A stretch of 64,000 nucleotides of DNA from NCBI GenBank assembly GCA_022497155.1, contig MU385721.1:248001-312000 (forward strand), read 5' to 3'. Shown one piece after another: positions 47,608 to 58,335 of this stretch. How positions within the stretch are numbered: the first letter of the stretch is position 1; each line of letters begins with the position of its first letter. The DNA is from Whalleya microplaca. Its lineage: Eukaryota; Ascomycota; Sordariomycetes; Xylariales; Xylariaceae. The position numbers were made by a program, and so were the translations under genes. The notes under the pieces are model-generated. The model was not told where the DNA came from. It searched no databases and saw only the letters and a program-made list of their open reading frames with translations.

Positions 47608-49247
47608 GTCGATCGACCTCTTGGACAATGTGGACGCCTTTTGAAAGCAAAGAGTTTTTGTCTGTCCCTAGGGAGGGAAGGCCTTCGCCTTTATATGTGA
47701 CAGCCAGGAGTTATATACGGCCGTGTAACATTTAGAAAAAAGCACTAATGTAGCCGGGATTTATCCCTTACTTGCAGAATCAAATGTAAAAATAGAGAGG
47801 GTTAGCCTCCATGAAACCAGACCCGACCCTAGGTTCAATCAAAGGGCATTTCCCTGATCTAATATCTTGTCCTCCTCGTTCTGCCCAGGATCCTTATAGC
47901 TTAGTAAGTCGTCAACTTTGGACAGCCTGACACACACAGACATCCTTAAAGCCACCATTTGCCCCGAAACCCTGATTTGACGAAAACGTAGATGGGCCGT
48001 GACAACTAGTTATAAAACAAAAGCAGGAGGCTTAGCAAAAGATTCAGGAAATCTAAGGAGCTTAGGGGGGTGAGAATAAACTTTCAGGGGTAAATTTAGT
48101 GGGTGGATAATCAAGTCAAGTTGTGAACAACGTCAGTTCAAATTGAAAATTTTCTGGAATGAAATTGGTTCAAGTCTATTTAAGGGCGTAAAATGAATGA
48201 AAGTGAAGTTGATTGATGAAAATATTCTTTTTCAAAAGTCAATAGTACTGGGGCTGTAAACGTGACATATAGCTTGGTCTTTATGTGTCACGCTCATCAA
48301 GGGCACATAGATTGGCTAGGAGGTTTATGTACTTATGTCGTTCAACCTCAGTGTAAAACTGAGCCAATATAAGCTCCCAAGCAGTATATACATCAATCAG
48401 ATTCAAATCAAGTCAAGTCATTGATCCATTGATTGAATCGTTGGAACCGCTGCTACTAGAGCAGCGTGACTAACACGCGTAGGCCACCTAACTTCAATAG
48501 ATCTAAACATAGTCCTGCAATAAGATCCTAACTGATGCCCTAGATCTCAAGAGCAGTGACATAATACACACAAGCGCAGGTGGCAAGTTAGAAGCTGCAT
48601 AGTCCAGACTTCCTCCTTAAGGTGATAGCACGTATGAAGGAACGGCACAACTGAGTACTTGCTGCGACTACAAGACGATAATGAGATAAGGAGTAGACAG
48701 TCAGCAAGCAGCGTAACAGTGGTTTAACCTTAGAAACTCCTCTCAGCTAATCAGCTTATCTAAATCACTTAACCAGGTCTCAGGTGAAATGTTGATTGCG
48801 TCAAGGAACTGTTTAAGGACCCATAGGATCCCTGCCGCAATATCAGGACTACCCAACAGTAGGGGAAATGTAGTTAAGAAATCAATCCTATAGATCGTCA
48901 AAGATCTACTTGGAAGATCGCTACAGATTGGTCTCGTTAAGCTAGGTTATAAATTTGACGGAATAAAGGGCATACTCGGTTCCATTATACCGAACGTTTT
49001 AGCGGCCCGAACATCCGTATTTGGGATACTCAATCTAGATTTGGTAACTGCTGCATGAGCCTCCGGAAAGTCTATTTGGACATAAATTCAAAAGAACGGA
49101 CGCAACCTTTGAAATTCCAGCTTTATGTACTGCCTTCCGGCCTAAGTAGCCCGCAAAATATATAACGCACGAATGAAACTACACTTCCCATAACTAGGCC
49201 CCCAGGGCTATGATTGTCGTGTACCTGTCCCTATATTTAGGCTAATA
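47608..49247. other. Gene-poor region with a possible relic frame
   Basis: 1.6 kb, AT-rich. A minus-strand frame of 68 codons without ATG (48946-48743) has protein-like composition, including 'FPLLLGSPDIAAGILWVL', and ends at a TGA. It may be a relic exon. Nothing else is supported. Confidence 0.4.
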
Positions 49248-50065
49248 CTAACGGACCGAGGATTCACCGGTGCACCCAACACGACTGTCGCTAATGACGA
49301 TGTCGTCGTACCAGAAGGTATTGGTGTCTCCACCGTACGACTCCCAACCGAAGTAGACGCCAGTGATCTCAGGCACGATGGAGCCACTCGTCCACTGGGC
49401 GGCGTTGTCGTTGGACACGCCGGCCTGGACGGTAAGGCCTTCAATGGCTTCGTCGTTCAGCCAAGTCTCGACGGTGCCGTCGCTGCCCAGGTGATATTCG
49501 AAGCACTGCCAGTCGCCGGCGGGAAGGGCCGTGGAAGCGGCGATACCTTGCGGCGAGAGGTCCGGAAGGGTGGCGTCGTCGGACTCGTGGTTGTACATCA
49601 GGATGCTGCTCTGACCGCCAATGCGGAGATGCTTGTTGGCGCCTTGGGCGGCGTCGGGCATCGTGATGAAGGAGACGTGCGAGTCAGTGAGGGCCTTGGA
49701 GGCTTGTCTATAAAAAAAGATAGAAGTTAGCGTTGCCTTTCAATCTGAGACTTGATATCTCTCCGGTAATCTCAGTCTGCCATCACGGAAACTTACAAAT
49801 AAGTTCTCACGTAGACATCGCCGCTGGGGACTTCCGTCGTGCCGAAGAAAATGTGTCCACAGAAGCCACCCGCACCATCAACTCTGATGGAGTTCGAGCC
49901 GCTGTGGGCGACGGAGGTATCAAGGCTCACTGCACCGCCCTGATTGCAGTCGGGCGCGTATATAGGCCATGCGGTCTCGTCCCATCCATCTTCGAAGCCC
50001 TCAGAGACTTGGGCAAGGGAGAAGGGGAGGAGAGCAAGGGCGACAACAGCGGTTTGGCCGAACAT
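49248..50065 (-). CDS. cip1: CIP1-like secreted protein
   Basis: Two exons (50065-49797 and 49707-49248; donor GTAAGT, acceptor TATAG) give 242 aa. A signal peptide is clear (MFGQTAVVALALLPFSLA). The mature protein matches the Cip1 core described from Hypocrea jecorina, with 'APDCNQGGAVSLDTSVAHSG', 'GFCGHIFFGTT', 'HLRIGGQSS', 'ESDDATLPDLSPQGIA' and 'IPEITG'-type 'VPEITGVYFGWESYGGD'. The Cip1 fold is a jelly-roll related to polysaccharide lyases and was found co-induced with cellulases; its catalytic role is debated. No cellulose-binding module is attached here, whereas the H. jecorina protein has one. Extracellular. The nearest neighbours give no pathway link. Confidence 0.9.
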
Positions 50066-50402
50066 TGTTGCAGATGGACTGATTGAAGTAGTAGTAGGTA
50101 AGGGTATATAACAGACAAGAAAGCCAAGTTCGGGGGAAAGGAAATGTCCAGGTATTTATGGACTCAAGATCGCAGCCTGAGCTTCCTCCCTCCGTTTCCG
50201 TTCCCAAAATGGTAATATGATGATACAGCTATGTTGTTCTCTTCGCCATTTACGCTTCGCAAATTCTAGTAACTCATTCATAAAGTAAACATTCTAAGAT
50301 GATGAGTTTTCATTACTCAAATGTGTAAGTTAAATGATGTAGTTATCAAGTTTACGTGTAAGAATGTGTTACTACGCAATTGTTTCTTAAACACAACAAG
50401 CT
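50066..50402. other. Spacer between CIP1-like and cnxE genes
   Basis: 337 bases holding the promoter of the CIP1-like gene and the 3' region of cnxE. No gene seen. Confidence 0.5.
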
Positions 50403-52540
50403 CTAAACCTCGCTCCTCACACCCCCCATAAGCAGCGCATCGACCTTTGCCCCCTTCCGCAGCGGCTCCGTCCCACTCGGCATGCACAAGAGCGCATTTG
50501 CGCCCCTCAGACTCCCAACGCGCGAGCTGCGCTGGCCGCCCGTGCTCGCGGCCACCAGCACGCCGTCTCGACCAACCGAGACGATGGCGCGGTGGTACTC
50601 GGGCCGTACCTTATCGAGCGCGAAGTCGTGCGCGAGGACGACGGGCATGCGCGTCAGGCCCGCGGGCTCGACGCCGGCCATCTGGTGCAGCGCGGGCAGG
50701 ACGAAGAGGTGGAAGGTGACGACGGCGGAGGCCGGGTTCCCAGGGAGTCCGAAGACGACCTTCGACGCGCGCGCGCCGCCGTTGTCCTTGAACGGCACGG
50801 TGGCGAACGTGGTCGGCTTGCCGGGCTTCATGGCGACGCGGCCGAAATGGATGGTCCCGCCCAGCGCGCGCTCGACGGTCGGCTTGAGCAGGTCGAGCTC
50901 GCCCATGGAGACGCCGCCGCTGGTGATCACCACGTCGACGCGGCGCAGGGCGTCGCGCAGCGTCGCCTCGAGGGATCCCGGCGCGTCCGCCGCGATCCCC
51001 AGGTCTGCGACCGCGAAGCCGTGCTCGGCCGCCGCCGCCATCAGCGTGATGCGGTTGGTGTCGCGGACCTCGCCGAGGCGCAGGGCGTCGGCGCGGTCGT
51101 GCGGCACGATCTCGTCGCCGGTCGAGAGCACGCCGACGGTCGGCTTGCGGTACGTCTTCGCCTCGGCCACGCCGACGGCGGCGAGCAGGCCGATCTCCCC
51201 GCCGACTGCGGACACCTGCTCGCCCTTGCTGAGGATGACGGAGCCGGCCTTGATGTCGCTGCCGACCTCGCGGATGTTCTCGCCCTCTTTGACGCCGTCG
51301 GCGAGGATCTCTACTTCTTTCTCTTCCTTGCCGTCGTCGGTCATCGTCTTCAGGACCGTGTCCTCGACCATGATTACGGAGGTGGCACCGGGAGGTAGGG
51401 GCGCCCCTGTCGTTATCCGGGCGATCTCGCCTTCCTTTAGCTCTTTTGCCTCGCCGGGCGCGGCGTGCGACACCGAGACGACGGGGAACACGCCTTTCAT
51501 GTTCCCGTCTTTGGGTACGACCACCGCATAACCATCGACGATGCTTGCTCGGAAGGCAGGGACGTTTTCCCTTGCGTGAACATCCTCCGCGAGTATTGAG
51601 CCAGGCAGTAATCTGTCCACGGAAGAGATCACTATTTCCGGTGACGGTGTGTGTTCTTTGATCTTGTTCAGAGCATCTTCGACCGAGAGCATGGGATAGG
51701 GTGATTCTCTATTCCTCCGGCTGGGACCGAGACTGGGATCATTGGACATCGGATTCGCGTTGGGAGCCGTATGTCTAACTAAACCCCCGTGCCCATGTCC
51801 GTGTGCATGCCCGTGACTATGCTGATGGCTGTGGCCGTGATGATGACCATGAGAGTGTGAATGACCTCCGCTTGATTGGTAGCCAGCATCTGCCTCAAGC
51901 TTCTTGGTTCCACCAGCGTGTAGGGTTCTCGAGTCAATACCAGCAGCCTGCAGACATGCGTGGGGGAGTGTTCTCAGTATTGCTTGTAAGTTTTCCTTGG
52001 CTCCTTTTGGCGATCCCGGAAGCGTGACGATAACGGATCTATGTCTTATTCCTGCGACTGGTCGAGACATCATTGCGACTTCTAGATATTAGTACTTATC
52101 ACCATAGTATCCCATATTGCGATTTCACTAACATGGCGTCACGCTTAAGGATGCAGCCAGCATGCCATGGACAAGACCAGGGGCAGGCTTATGGATCAGT
52201 GACGAAACAGCCTAGGGTCCGTCAGTTGGACTGTCATGTCTCTAGATCGCGCATCTATATAATTTACCTCTGGAGTATTGTCTGCTGTCGCAAATCCCGT
52301 GCCACCAGTGGTCAGGATGAGGTTAATACTTTCTGCCGCAACATCCGTCCACAGCATGATCTGTCTCTGGATCTGAGCAATGTCATCTGGCACGATCTTG
52401 ATATCCACAAGTTCCCATCGTCCACCACCTTCTTGATCCAATACATCAGTTAAAATCACCTCAGAGGCATCTGTTGACGGCTCCTTGGCTGCCGTCGTGG
52501 AGATGATGAGTAGCGCAACCTTCAAGGTTGAGTTAGACAT
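50403..52540 (-). CDS. cnxE: Molybdopterin biosynthesis protein, MogA-MoeA fusion
   Basis: Three exons (52540-52268, 52211-52133, 52078-50403) give 675 aa. The N-terminal MogA-like domain (1 to about 165) has 'LILTTGGTGFATADNTPE' and 'PAPGLVHGMLAASL', and continues to 'VTLPGSPKGAKENL'. The C-terminal MoeA-like domain (about 240-675) has 'VPAFRASIVDGYAVV', 'EIARITTGAPLPPGA', 'VGVLSTGDEIV', 'VVITSGGVSMGELDLLKP' and 'VFGLPGNPASAVVTFHLF'. This is the gephyrin-like order found in fungal CnxE, which adenylates molybdopterin and inserts molybdate to make the cofactor of nitrate reductase and xanthine dehydrogenase. Between the domains is a His-rich linker (about residues 189-216, alternating His with Gly/Ser). 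Exon 3 is very GC-rich. The exon 3 acceptor (AAG at 52079-52081) was chosen for phase. Confidence 0.95.
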
Positions 52541-53434
52541 CTTGACCCCGCCTTAAATACCTCAATAGTACGATCAGACTAGAAAGACCGAATTGAATCT
52601 TTTGTGCTGGGCTCGGATGCTCATATAAGTACTAACTCAGCATAGTGAGTCTGGTGATGGTGCAATATCAGAAAATGTGGTGTCTGGGGATTTGGGGTTG
52701 GTGAGAAGCTACCTTTTATACGGGTGCGGGGCGAGAATATGACGCCAGTAGTCAAGATGAAAATATGAAATTACAGAGATATCATCTGTACGTATGTACA
52801 GTGACATGAGAAGCAAGCATAGACCGAAAATTCTTCGATATTGATTGGTTTTCAATGGACAGTTTACTGCTTTTACTAGTCTAGGTTAAAGTCGTCGCCA
52901 ATAAGCTATATCACTGGAATATTTCTTAGAATATGATAGAACAAACTCATGTACGCTCCCCTTACAGTCGGGATTAAGGAATTTGATGATACTGAAGTGT
53001 ATATAATATAATATTAGAAGGCAACAGACTTTGGAGTAGCGATAATATTGAAAGAGGTATACGAGAGAGTAAATCTCGAATTATAAGAGAGGCAAGTTTC
53101 TCAATCGTGATGACCAAACTTCAACAGAAATATATGAACGTGAACGTATCAAGAGTGAGGTCCCTCGAAAGTTCAAGCAGGCGGGTCGATCTAGGTATTA
53201 CGTACTTAAGGTAGGGATCTCCACGTAGAGCCGATAAGATAAAGCTCGCAAGTGGAGTAGCCTAGAAATTTCCCACCTGAAGACCTCGCTTGAAGCCCGT
53301 TAATAGGTCTCAGCATCTTATAGCAATTATACGCGTCGAGATTTGATAATCGACTTGCACGCGCACCCATATGCACCCATATTCTACAAAATTTTGATTA
53401 CCTTGAAAACTGATGGTCTTTTAATTGTGATATC
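52541..53434. other. Divergent intergenic region
   Basis: About 890 bases between cnxE (-) and POP5 (+), AT-rich, with no supported gene. Confidence 0.5.
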
Positions 53435-54083
53435 ATGGTGCGAATCAAAGAGCGCTACCTGCTGGTGAAGATCCTCTATCCCAACGACCTCGGCAGCCGA
53501 CCAGATCTCCCCGATGTCGTCGTGGTCAACCAGCCCACAGCCGAGCAACTGACGGCCTCGCATCTCCTCCGAGGCATACGCGCCGAGATCGCCACTCTAT
53601 TCGGGGATTATGGTGCGGGAGCCGTCGAGGGTGGAGGATTAACAGGTCAGTCAATCAATCAATCAACGAATCTGATTTCCCCCTCGTTCGTGACTCAACC
53701 GAGGCTCACATAATGCTGTGCTGCCAGTCAAATACTTCTCCCAGGCTACCTCGACCTTCATTCTGCGGGTTTCGCGATCATCTTATCGCTTTGTCTGGGC
53801 TGCCCTGACCTTCATGAACTGCGTTCCCATTAAGAATGGCAAACCGTGCACCTTCCGGGTCGTCCACGTGAGCGGCACCATGCGCAAAGCCGAGGAAGAG
53901 GCCATTCGCCGTGCTCGCGACCTGATTTTCGCGGTGGAGAATGACAAAGTGGGCAAAGATGACGATGCCCTGAGCAACATTTTCGGGACCGGGAAACGGT
54001 CGGAACGTGAAGTGACTACGGCAGGTTCGCTGGATGTCGACGAGGACAGCGATGTGGAAATGGGAGAAGTGAGCGATGGTTGA
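53435..54083 (+). CDS. POP5: RNase P/MRP subunit POP5
   Basis: Two exons (53435-53645 and 53728-54083; donor GTCAGT, acceptor CCAG) give 188 aa. The start MVRIKERYLLVKILYP matches Pop5, and the core continues with 'LLRGIRAEIATLFGDYGAGAV', 'STFILRVSR', 'YRFVWAALTFM' and 'FRVVHVSGTMRKAEEEAIRRA'. The acidic C-terminal extension of about 45 residues is typical of filamentous fungi. Pop5 is a shared protein subunit of RNase P (tRNA 5' maturation) and RNase MRP (rRNA processing) in the nucleus. Its stop lies only 8 bp from the stop of the convergent GPN2 gene. Confidence 0.94.
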
Positions 54084-54091
54084 GATGCACA

Positions 54092-55270
54092 TCATGGCTT
54101 CTTCCGGACTACCTTGACTCCGCTGTCACCCGTAGACGGCGGCATGCCATCGAAATCATCGTCGTCATCGTCTGGGATCAAGTCGGGAGTCGCAGTTCCT
54201 GTATTGGCCTCCTGCTTCTTGACGTGTTCTTCCCAGTCCTTCTGTTCTGCGACGTCATAATCCTCCTTCGCATCGATCCATCGCTCTTGAATATCCGGCA
54301 CATCCATCATGGATCCCTCGTTGCGCATGGATATCTGCCACACGGTATCGTTTGCGCCCTCGGCGCCGCCAAAGATGTACCCGCCAGCTCTGTCGATCAC
54401 CCGCAGGAGCTGCATCATGCTCTTCTTGTTCTCGACAGCCAGGACCTCGAATCGAACCAGGGCGAAGTTCTCGACCAGATCGGCGACGGCTTGGTTTAAG
54501 CGACTGAACTTGCCACTTCGCATGGCAGGCGACTCCTCTTCGAGTTGTGGAAGGAGGTACGACAGGTCTTGTACTTCGGTGTAGTAGTCGAGGTTGAAGG
54601 GCAATGGATCGTATGATGCGACCTTGTCGATCTTGGTGAGAACGTTGATATGCGGCAGGTCCATCTGGAGCATGGCACGGAGAGTGAGCAACAGGTTGGA
54701 GATGTAGAGCGATGGTTGGGTGAGGCAGAAGCTGTCGGAGAGATGTATGACTACGAGCTGTGTCTTGGTCAGCAACCTAGGTAGCTAGCATTCGCGGCAT
54801 GGAATAAGCTTGCGCGTACCCGATAGCCCATTTTCTGCAGTTTGAAGAAGATATTCCGAAGGGAATTATGATGGGTATATAATTCAACCTGGCCTGGGCA
54901 ATCGAAGAGCACATAGGACTCGCCCAATTCCTTGAGGCCGTTCTCGAGCCACTCAATGTTATTCTCTAGCTCCTCGAATGCATATAGCACGCCGCCGTTT
55001 GGTCCAAGGTTGTCATCGCTCATGATCTCTTCTAACGTAATCAAGTCACGGATATCTAGTGCACATGGGTAAGTTGTCTTATCATTCGCCGGGTCCAAGT
55101 TCACAACTGAGCACTCCCGGCCTATGGCGCTCATGAACTGATGCACTACGGATGTGATCAGCATTCTTATAGGTACAAGACACAGATAAAGAGTCAGGTG
55201 TCTTACTGCCATCACAATATGTGCTTTTGCCCGAGCCTGGGCTGCCCAGGACAAGCTGGGCGAAAGGCAT
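54092..55270 (-). CDS. GPN2: GPN-loop GTPase 2
   Basis: Three exons (55270-55207, 55145-54820, 54757-54092) give 351 aa. The P-loop is 'GSPGSGKSTYC' (residues 9-19). The GPN insertion appears as 'NLGPNGGVLYAFEEL', switch regions as 'NLDPAND' and 'LFDCPGQVELYTHH', and the base-recognition motif as 'TKIDK'. The C-terminus is an Asp-rich stretch followed by a basic end. GPN GTPases work as dimers in assembly and nuclear import of RNA polymerase II. Exon 1 ends after one base of the codon completed by exon 2. The start ATG is the only one before the P-loop. The gene faces BUB3 across the inverted-repeat element. Confidence 0.94.
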
Positions 55271-55433
55271 CTTGGCGATACGTGAAGGTGAAGGTGGAAG
55301 GGAAGTTAAGTACTTAACAGGCCAGTAAAGAATTGGCGAACCTTAGCGGCGAACCGTAGCAGCGACGTTGCTTTGGTATAAGTGCCCCTCTGCCCCGCCA
55401 TAAGTACATCAAGACGTATAATAGGGTCCTGTT

Positions 55434-55544
55434 ATGGCGTGCCGGGATCAACTGGATTACATAAGATGTGGCTTGTGCATATTACGTAATCAGCTAGGAC
55501 CTCACACCTGATATGTGTACAGGAATTAAGTAGCCAAGCCACTT
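55434..55544 (+). repeat. Left inverted-repeat arm
   Basis: Contains the core ATTACGTAATCAGCTAGGAC and its continuation to 55516, matched exactly in reverse complement at 58255-58290. The inner part from 55519 matches 58149-58178 with a few changes. The outer part is partly conserved (GTTATGGCG against GTTACGGCA). Confidence 0.8.
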
Positions 55545-55585
55545 GAACTCTTACATATAACACATGACAATGCGCGGGTTAAATT

Positions 55586-56397
55586 ATGGCAACCAGTACA
55601 GACAATAATAACTACCAAGCGGTAATATTGAACTATGAAATACTTCAACTCAGGGAAACATACTTGGAATCTAAAGCATTAGCAGATCTCGATAATCTAA
55701 TTCAAGCCACTCGCCTCGCTCTCCATGGGCTCCTGGAAGAGCATCCTAGCCGTGCAGCACATTTCCACGAGCTTGGAATCGCGTTATATAAGAGATACGA
55801 GACCACGGAAGCAACGGAGGACCTCGGAGAAGCTATTCGAGTCGAAAGGCTTGCTGTTAATTCATCCCCTATTGACTCTCCCCAACGACCGTCCTATCTG
55901 AATCGTCTTGCGGCCAATTTGAGAGAGAAATATTCCTTAACAGAGGATAGTACCGTGCTCGAAGAAGCGATTATACTTGCGAGGCAATGTATGGACACAG
56001 CTCCAACGAATAATATGCCCCAATTCATAAAAAATAGGGAACCTTGGGACGTTGCTTAGCATTGGATATTGTTCGAGGACAGCAGCAATAGACGATTTTG
56101 AAGAGGCATCTCAGCACTTGCAAGATGCCATTGCCATGGCTCCAGATAGTCAATCGGGTCAGCCAATCTGGTTAGCCCATCTTGCGGATGGATATGGCGA
56201 GAAGTATCTGAGGACGAAACAGCTGGTATGCCTTAACCAGGCTATTCAAGTTGGGAGAGAATTTCTCGCCGTGACTCTAGGAGATGATTCGAATAGAATA
56301 AAACGATTGAGCAATCTTGCAGATAGACTGCATGAAAAAAGGTACTTCGAAGAACGCGAGGTAGCTGACATTGATCACGCAATTCAAGTCAAAGGGG
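55586..56397 (+). pseudogene. TPR-array gene fragment, frameshifted
   Basis: Two overlapping frames together encode a run of TPR-like helical hairpins: 'LDNLIQATRLALHGLLEE', 'LGIALYKRYETTEATEDLGEAI', 'YLNRLAANLREKYSLTEDSTVLEEAI', 'DFEEASQHLQDAIAM' and 'LADGYGEKYLRTKQLVCLNQAI'. This is the pattern of the TPR regions that precede CHAT domains in many fungal proteins; no CHAT domain is present here. The frame breaks at an A6 run (56029-56034). One A fewer would continue the array without loss, so an indel or sequencing error in the homopolymer is likely. At about 56,398 the array stops abruptly and the aldos-2-ulose dehydratase-like sequence begins in a different frame. The fragment starts 42 bp inside the left inverted-repeat arm. 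Confidence 0.65.
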
Positions 56398-57944
56398 AAG
56401 CTCCTAGATATATATGGCACTCCAAACCAACGGCAAAAGTATGGGGACGGGCCGGGCCATTATGTCGTATGCGGAGACTTTGACGGTAAGTCACTGAGGT
56501 CCTTGTGTCCATCCGAATCTTATTTAATGCCGTACTAATTACTCGCATATAGGTGATGGGGAAGACGAGTTCTTGGTCTCGCTTATGGGCTCGCTAGACC
56601 GTGATGATAACGAAGACGCATTACCGCCGTCGGCTGGTCCTAATCCGAACAAGGTACCTACTCATCCAAAAGACGACACTAAAAATGTGTATGATTCAAT
56701 CTCACGTATTTGTCAGGGAATCATGTATTACAAAGCTATTGATCTCGCGAATGGTGTTTTTGCAAAATGGAGAATTGCGACCGGATCATCGGCACGTGTT
56801 GCTCTCGGGTAAGTTCTCACTCCATGACTAGTTACCACTTACGCTTTTCTCATGATTGTTAGAGATTTCAATGGCAAGGGGAACCTCGACGTGGCGTCCA
56901 TCAACTACAACGTCGTAGGCTACTATGAGGAACCCGATCCTTGTGTGACAGTTCACATGAACGAGATTGTTCAACAGACCAGTTCACAAAACCCTTCCAT
57001 GCTACCTTCTCTTTGGGATGGAGAGGGGATCGTATACCTTGCGGATCCATCCCTTGTGGTCAAGTCAGACTCGATGGCCCTGATAGAGATTGCAAATATA
57101 GCCATCAGCATTGAGATCTATCCCCCGGGTGACACAGTCCCTATCGGAGAAGGAGAGGGTGTTAAGGTCCTATATGGAACTTTGGAGGGAGCCTCCGGTA
57201 CACGCAAGCCCCTAGGTGGCGCCCCTTTCCCTGCTACAGCCTCCACTACGAGTAGCAACGAGACCCTCGAGGCCGACTCAGTGCAGGGTGCAATTATTCT
57301 CCGAATGACACCTGTTCCCGGAACTTCTGAGTCGGAGTGGCCTGATGCCTCTAAGGTGCCGGTCAAAACAACCTTCGACCTGAGCAAGGTAGGCTTGACC
57401 ATGCCGAGTTTGATCTTTACCAAGGTCGAGGACCTGTGGTGGGGTGAACCCTTCAAGGGACGCGAGTTCTATAATCTTTCGGGCTTCCACTTCCGCTTTC
57501 TCGAAAGCAAGACACATATCGCTCATATTCAGTTCTGGATCGCGGGTAAGTTCACATTGGTAAAAGGACTATTCCAGAATTATACTAAATTTATCAGATA
57601 CTGGCGTAAGCGCTGGAGCACATAATCATAGCAACGACTATTTTGAGGAGATACATGTCGACCTATCACTTGGCACTGGGGACGGAGGAATGTCTCAAAT
57701 CAATGAGGAACATGAAGATGCCACCCAAGAGGAGGCTGAGGCATTGCCCGCATCAGCCTACACACATAAGGTTCTTCCTCCATTGTATGAACACGGACGC
57801 ATGTGGAAGACTGATGCCGATGGAAACGCTATTCGTGGGAAAAACAATGTCGTTGTATACCCATGGCATAAGTGGCAGGCTGGAACTGGAAGTAATGTCG
57901 ACGTTTGGCTTGCCCACGAATTCAACCCTGACCTATTTCTATAG
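56398..57944 (+). pseudogene. 5'-truncated aldos-2-ulose dehydratase-like gene
   Basis: Four splice-competent exons (56398-56485, 56553-56808, 56863-57545, 57598-57944), with GTAAGT donors and AG acceptors, join in frame to about 457 codons. The product resembles the C-terminal half of fungal aldos-2-ulose dehydratases: FG-GAP/propeller-like Ca-loop repeats ('VVCGDFDG', 'DGEDEFLVSLMG', 'ALGDFNGKGNLDVASINYNV') and then a cupin-like part with 'GAHNHSNDYFEEIHV' and 'NNVVVYPWHKWQAG'. The full enzyme of the anhydrofructose pathway is about 900 aa, so the N-terminal half and a start codon are missing. The 3' half is well kept. It abuts the TPR fragment out of frame. Transcription from an upstream promoter cannot be excluded. 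Confidence 0.65.
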
Positions 57945-58047
57945 TTTACCTTAAGGCTGAAGAGCTGCAAGTATCAGCTAGAATGCAATATAACCAAGTG
58001 AGCGATTCACAGTATCATCTAATGTCTGTCGCGGCGTAGGGGTTCCT

Positions 58048-58134
58048 TATAGGGAGCTAATGCCCTAGAGCTAATACCCTAGAGCTCCCTGGAGTGCCCG
58101 ATGGCTTTATTAGGGTTTATTAAAGCTCCCTATA
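58048..58134. repeat. Small inverted-repeat unit, MITE-like
   Basis: An 87-bp unit with perfect 11-bp inverted ends (TATAGGGAGCT and AGCTCCCTATA) and two internal copies of CCCTAGAGCT. It lies between the dehydratase-like stop codon and the right inverted-repeat arm. Confidence 0.55.
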
Positions 58135-58148
58135 GCCTCACACACGTG

Positions 58149-58335
58149 AAGGTGGCTTGGCGACCTAATTCCTGTGTATTTTATGGAATACTAAGATGGA
58201 GGGAAAAGGAAGGAATCTAAGCTAGTAGGTCGGCAGGAAAATTACCATACATGTACATATCAGGTGTGAGGTCCTAGCTGATTACGTAATGCGCACGAAC
58301 CACACCTTAATCCTGCTAATCCCTGTGCCGTAACA
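58149..58335 (-). repeat. Right inverted-repeat arm, interrupted
   Basis: Reverse complement of the left arm. The core is 58255-58290, exact over 36 bp. The inner block 58149-58178 is separated from it by about 76 bp that are absent from the left arm, so this arm carries an insertion or the left one a deletion. The outer part to about 58,335 is diverged. Confidence 0.75.

Noticed and set aside
30441..50065. Secondary-metabolite cluster (monooxygenase, MFS, P450)
   Set aside because: No backbone enzyme (PKS, NRPS, terpene cyclase) is present, the genes are far apart with unrelated genes between, and the P450 is probably dead.
50482..51531. 349-codon frame antisense to cnxE
   Set aside because: Shadow of a GC-rich coding exon. 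Composition is Ser/Thr/Arg/Pro-biased with no domain, and the sense strand encodes MoeA motifs.
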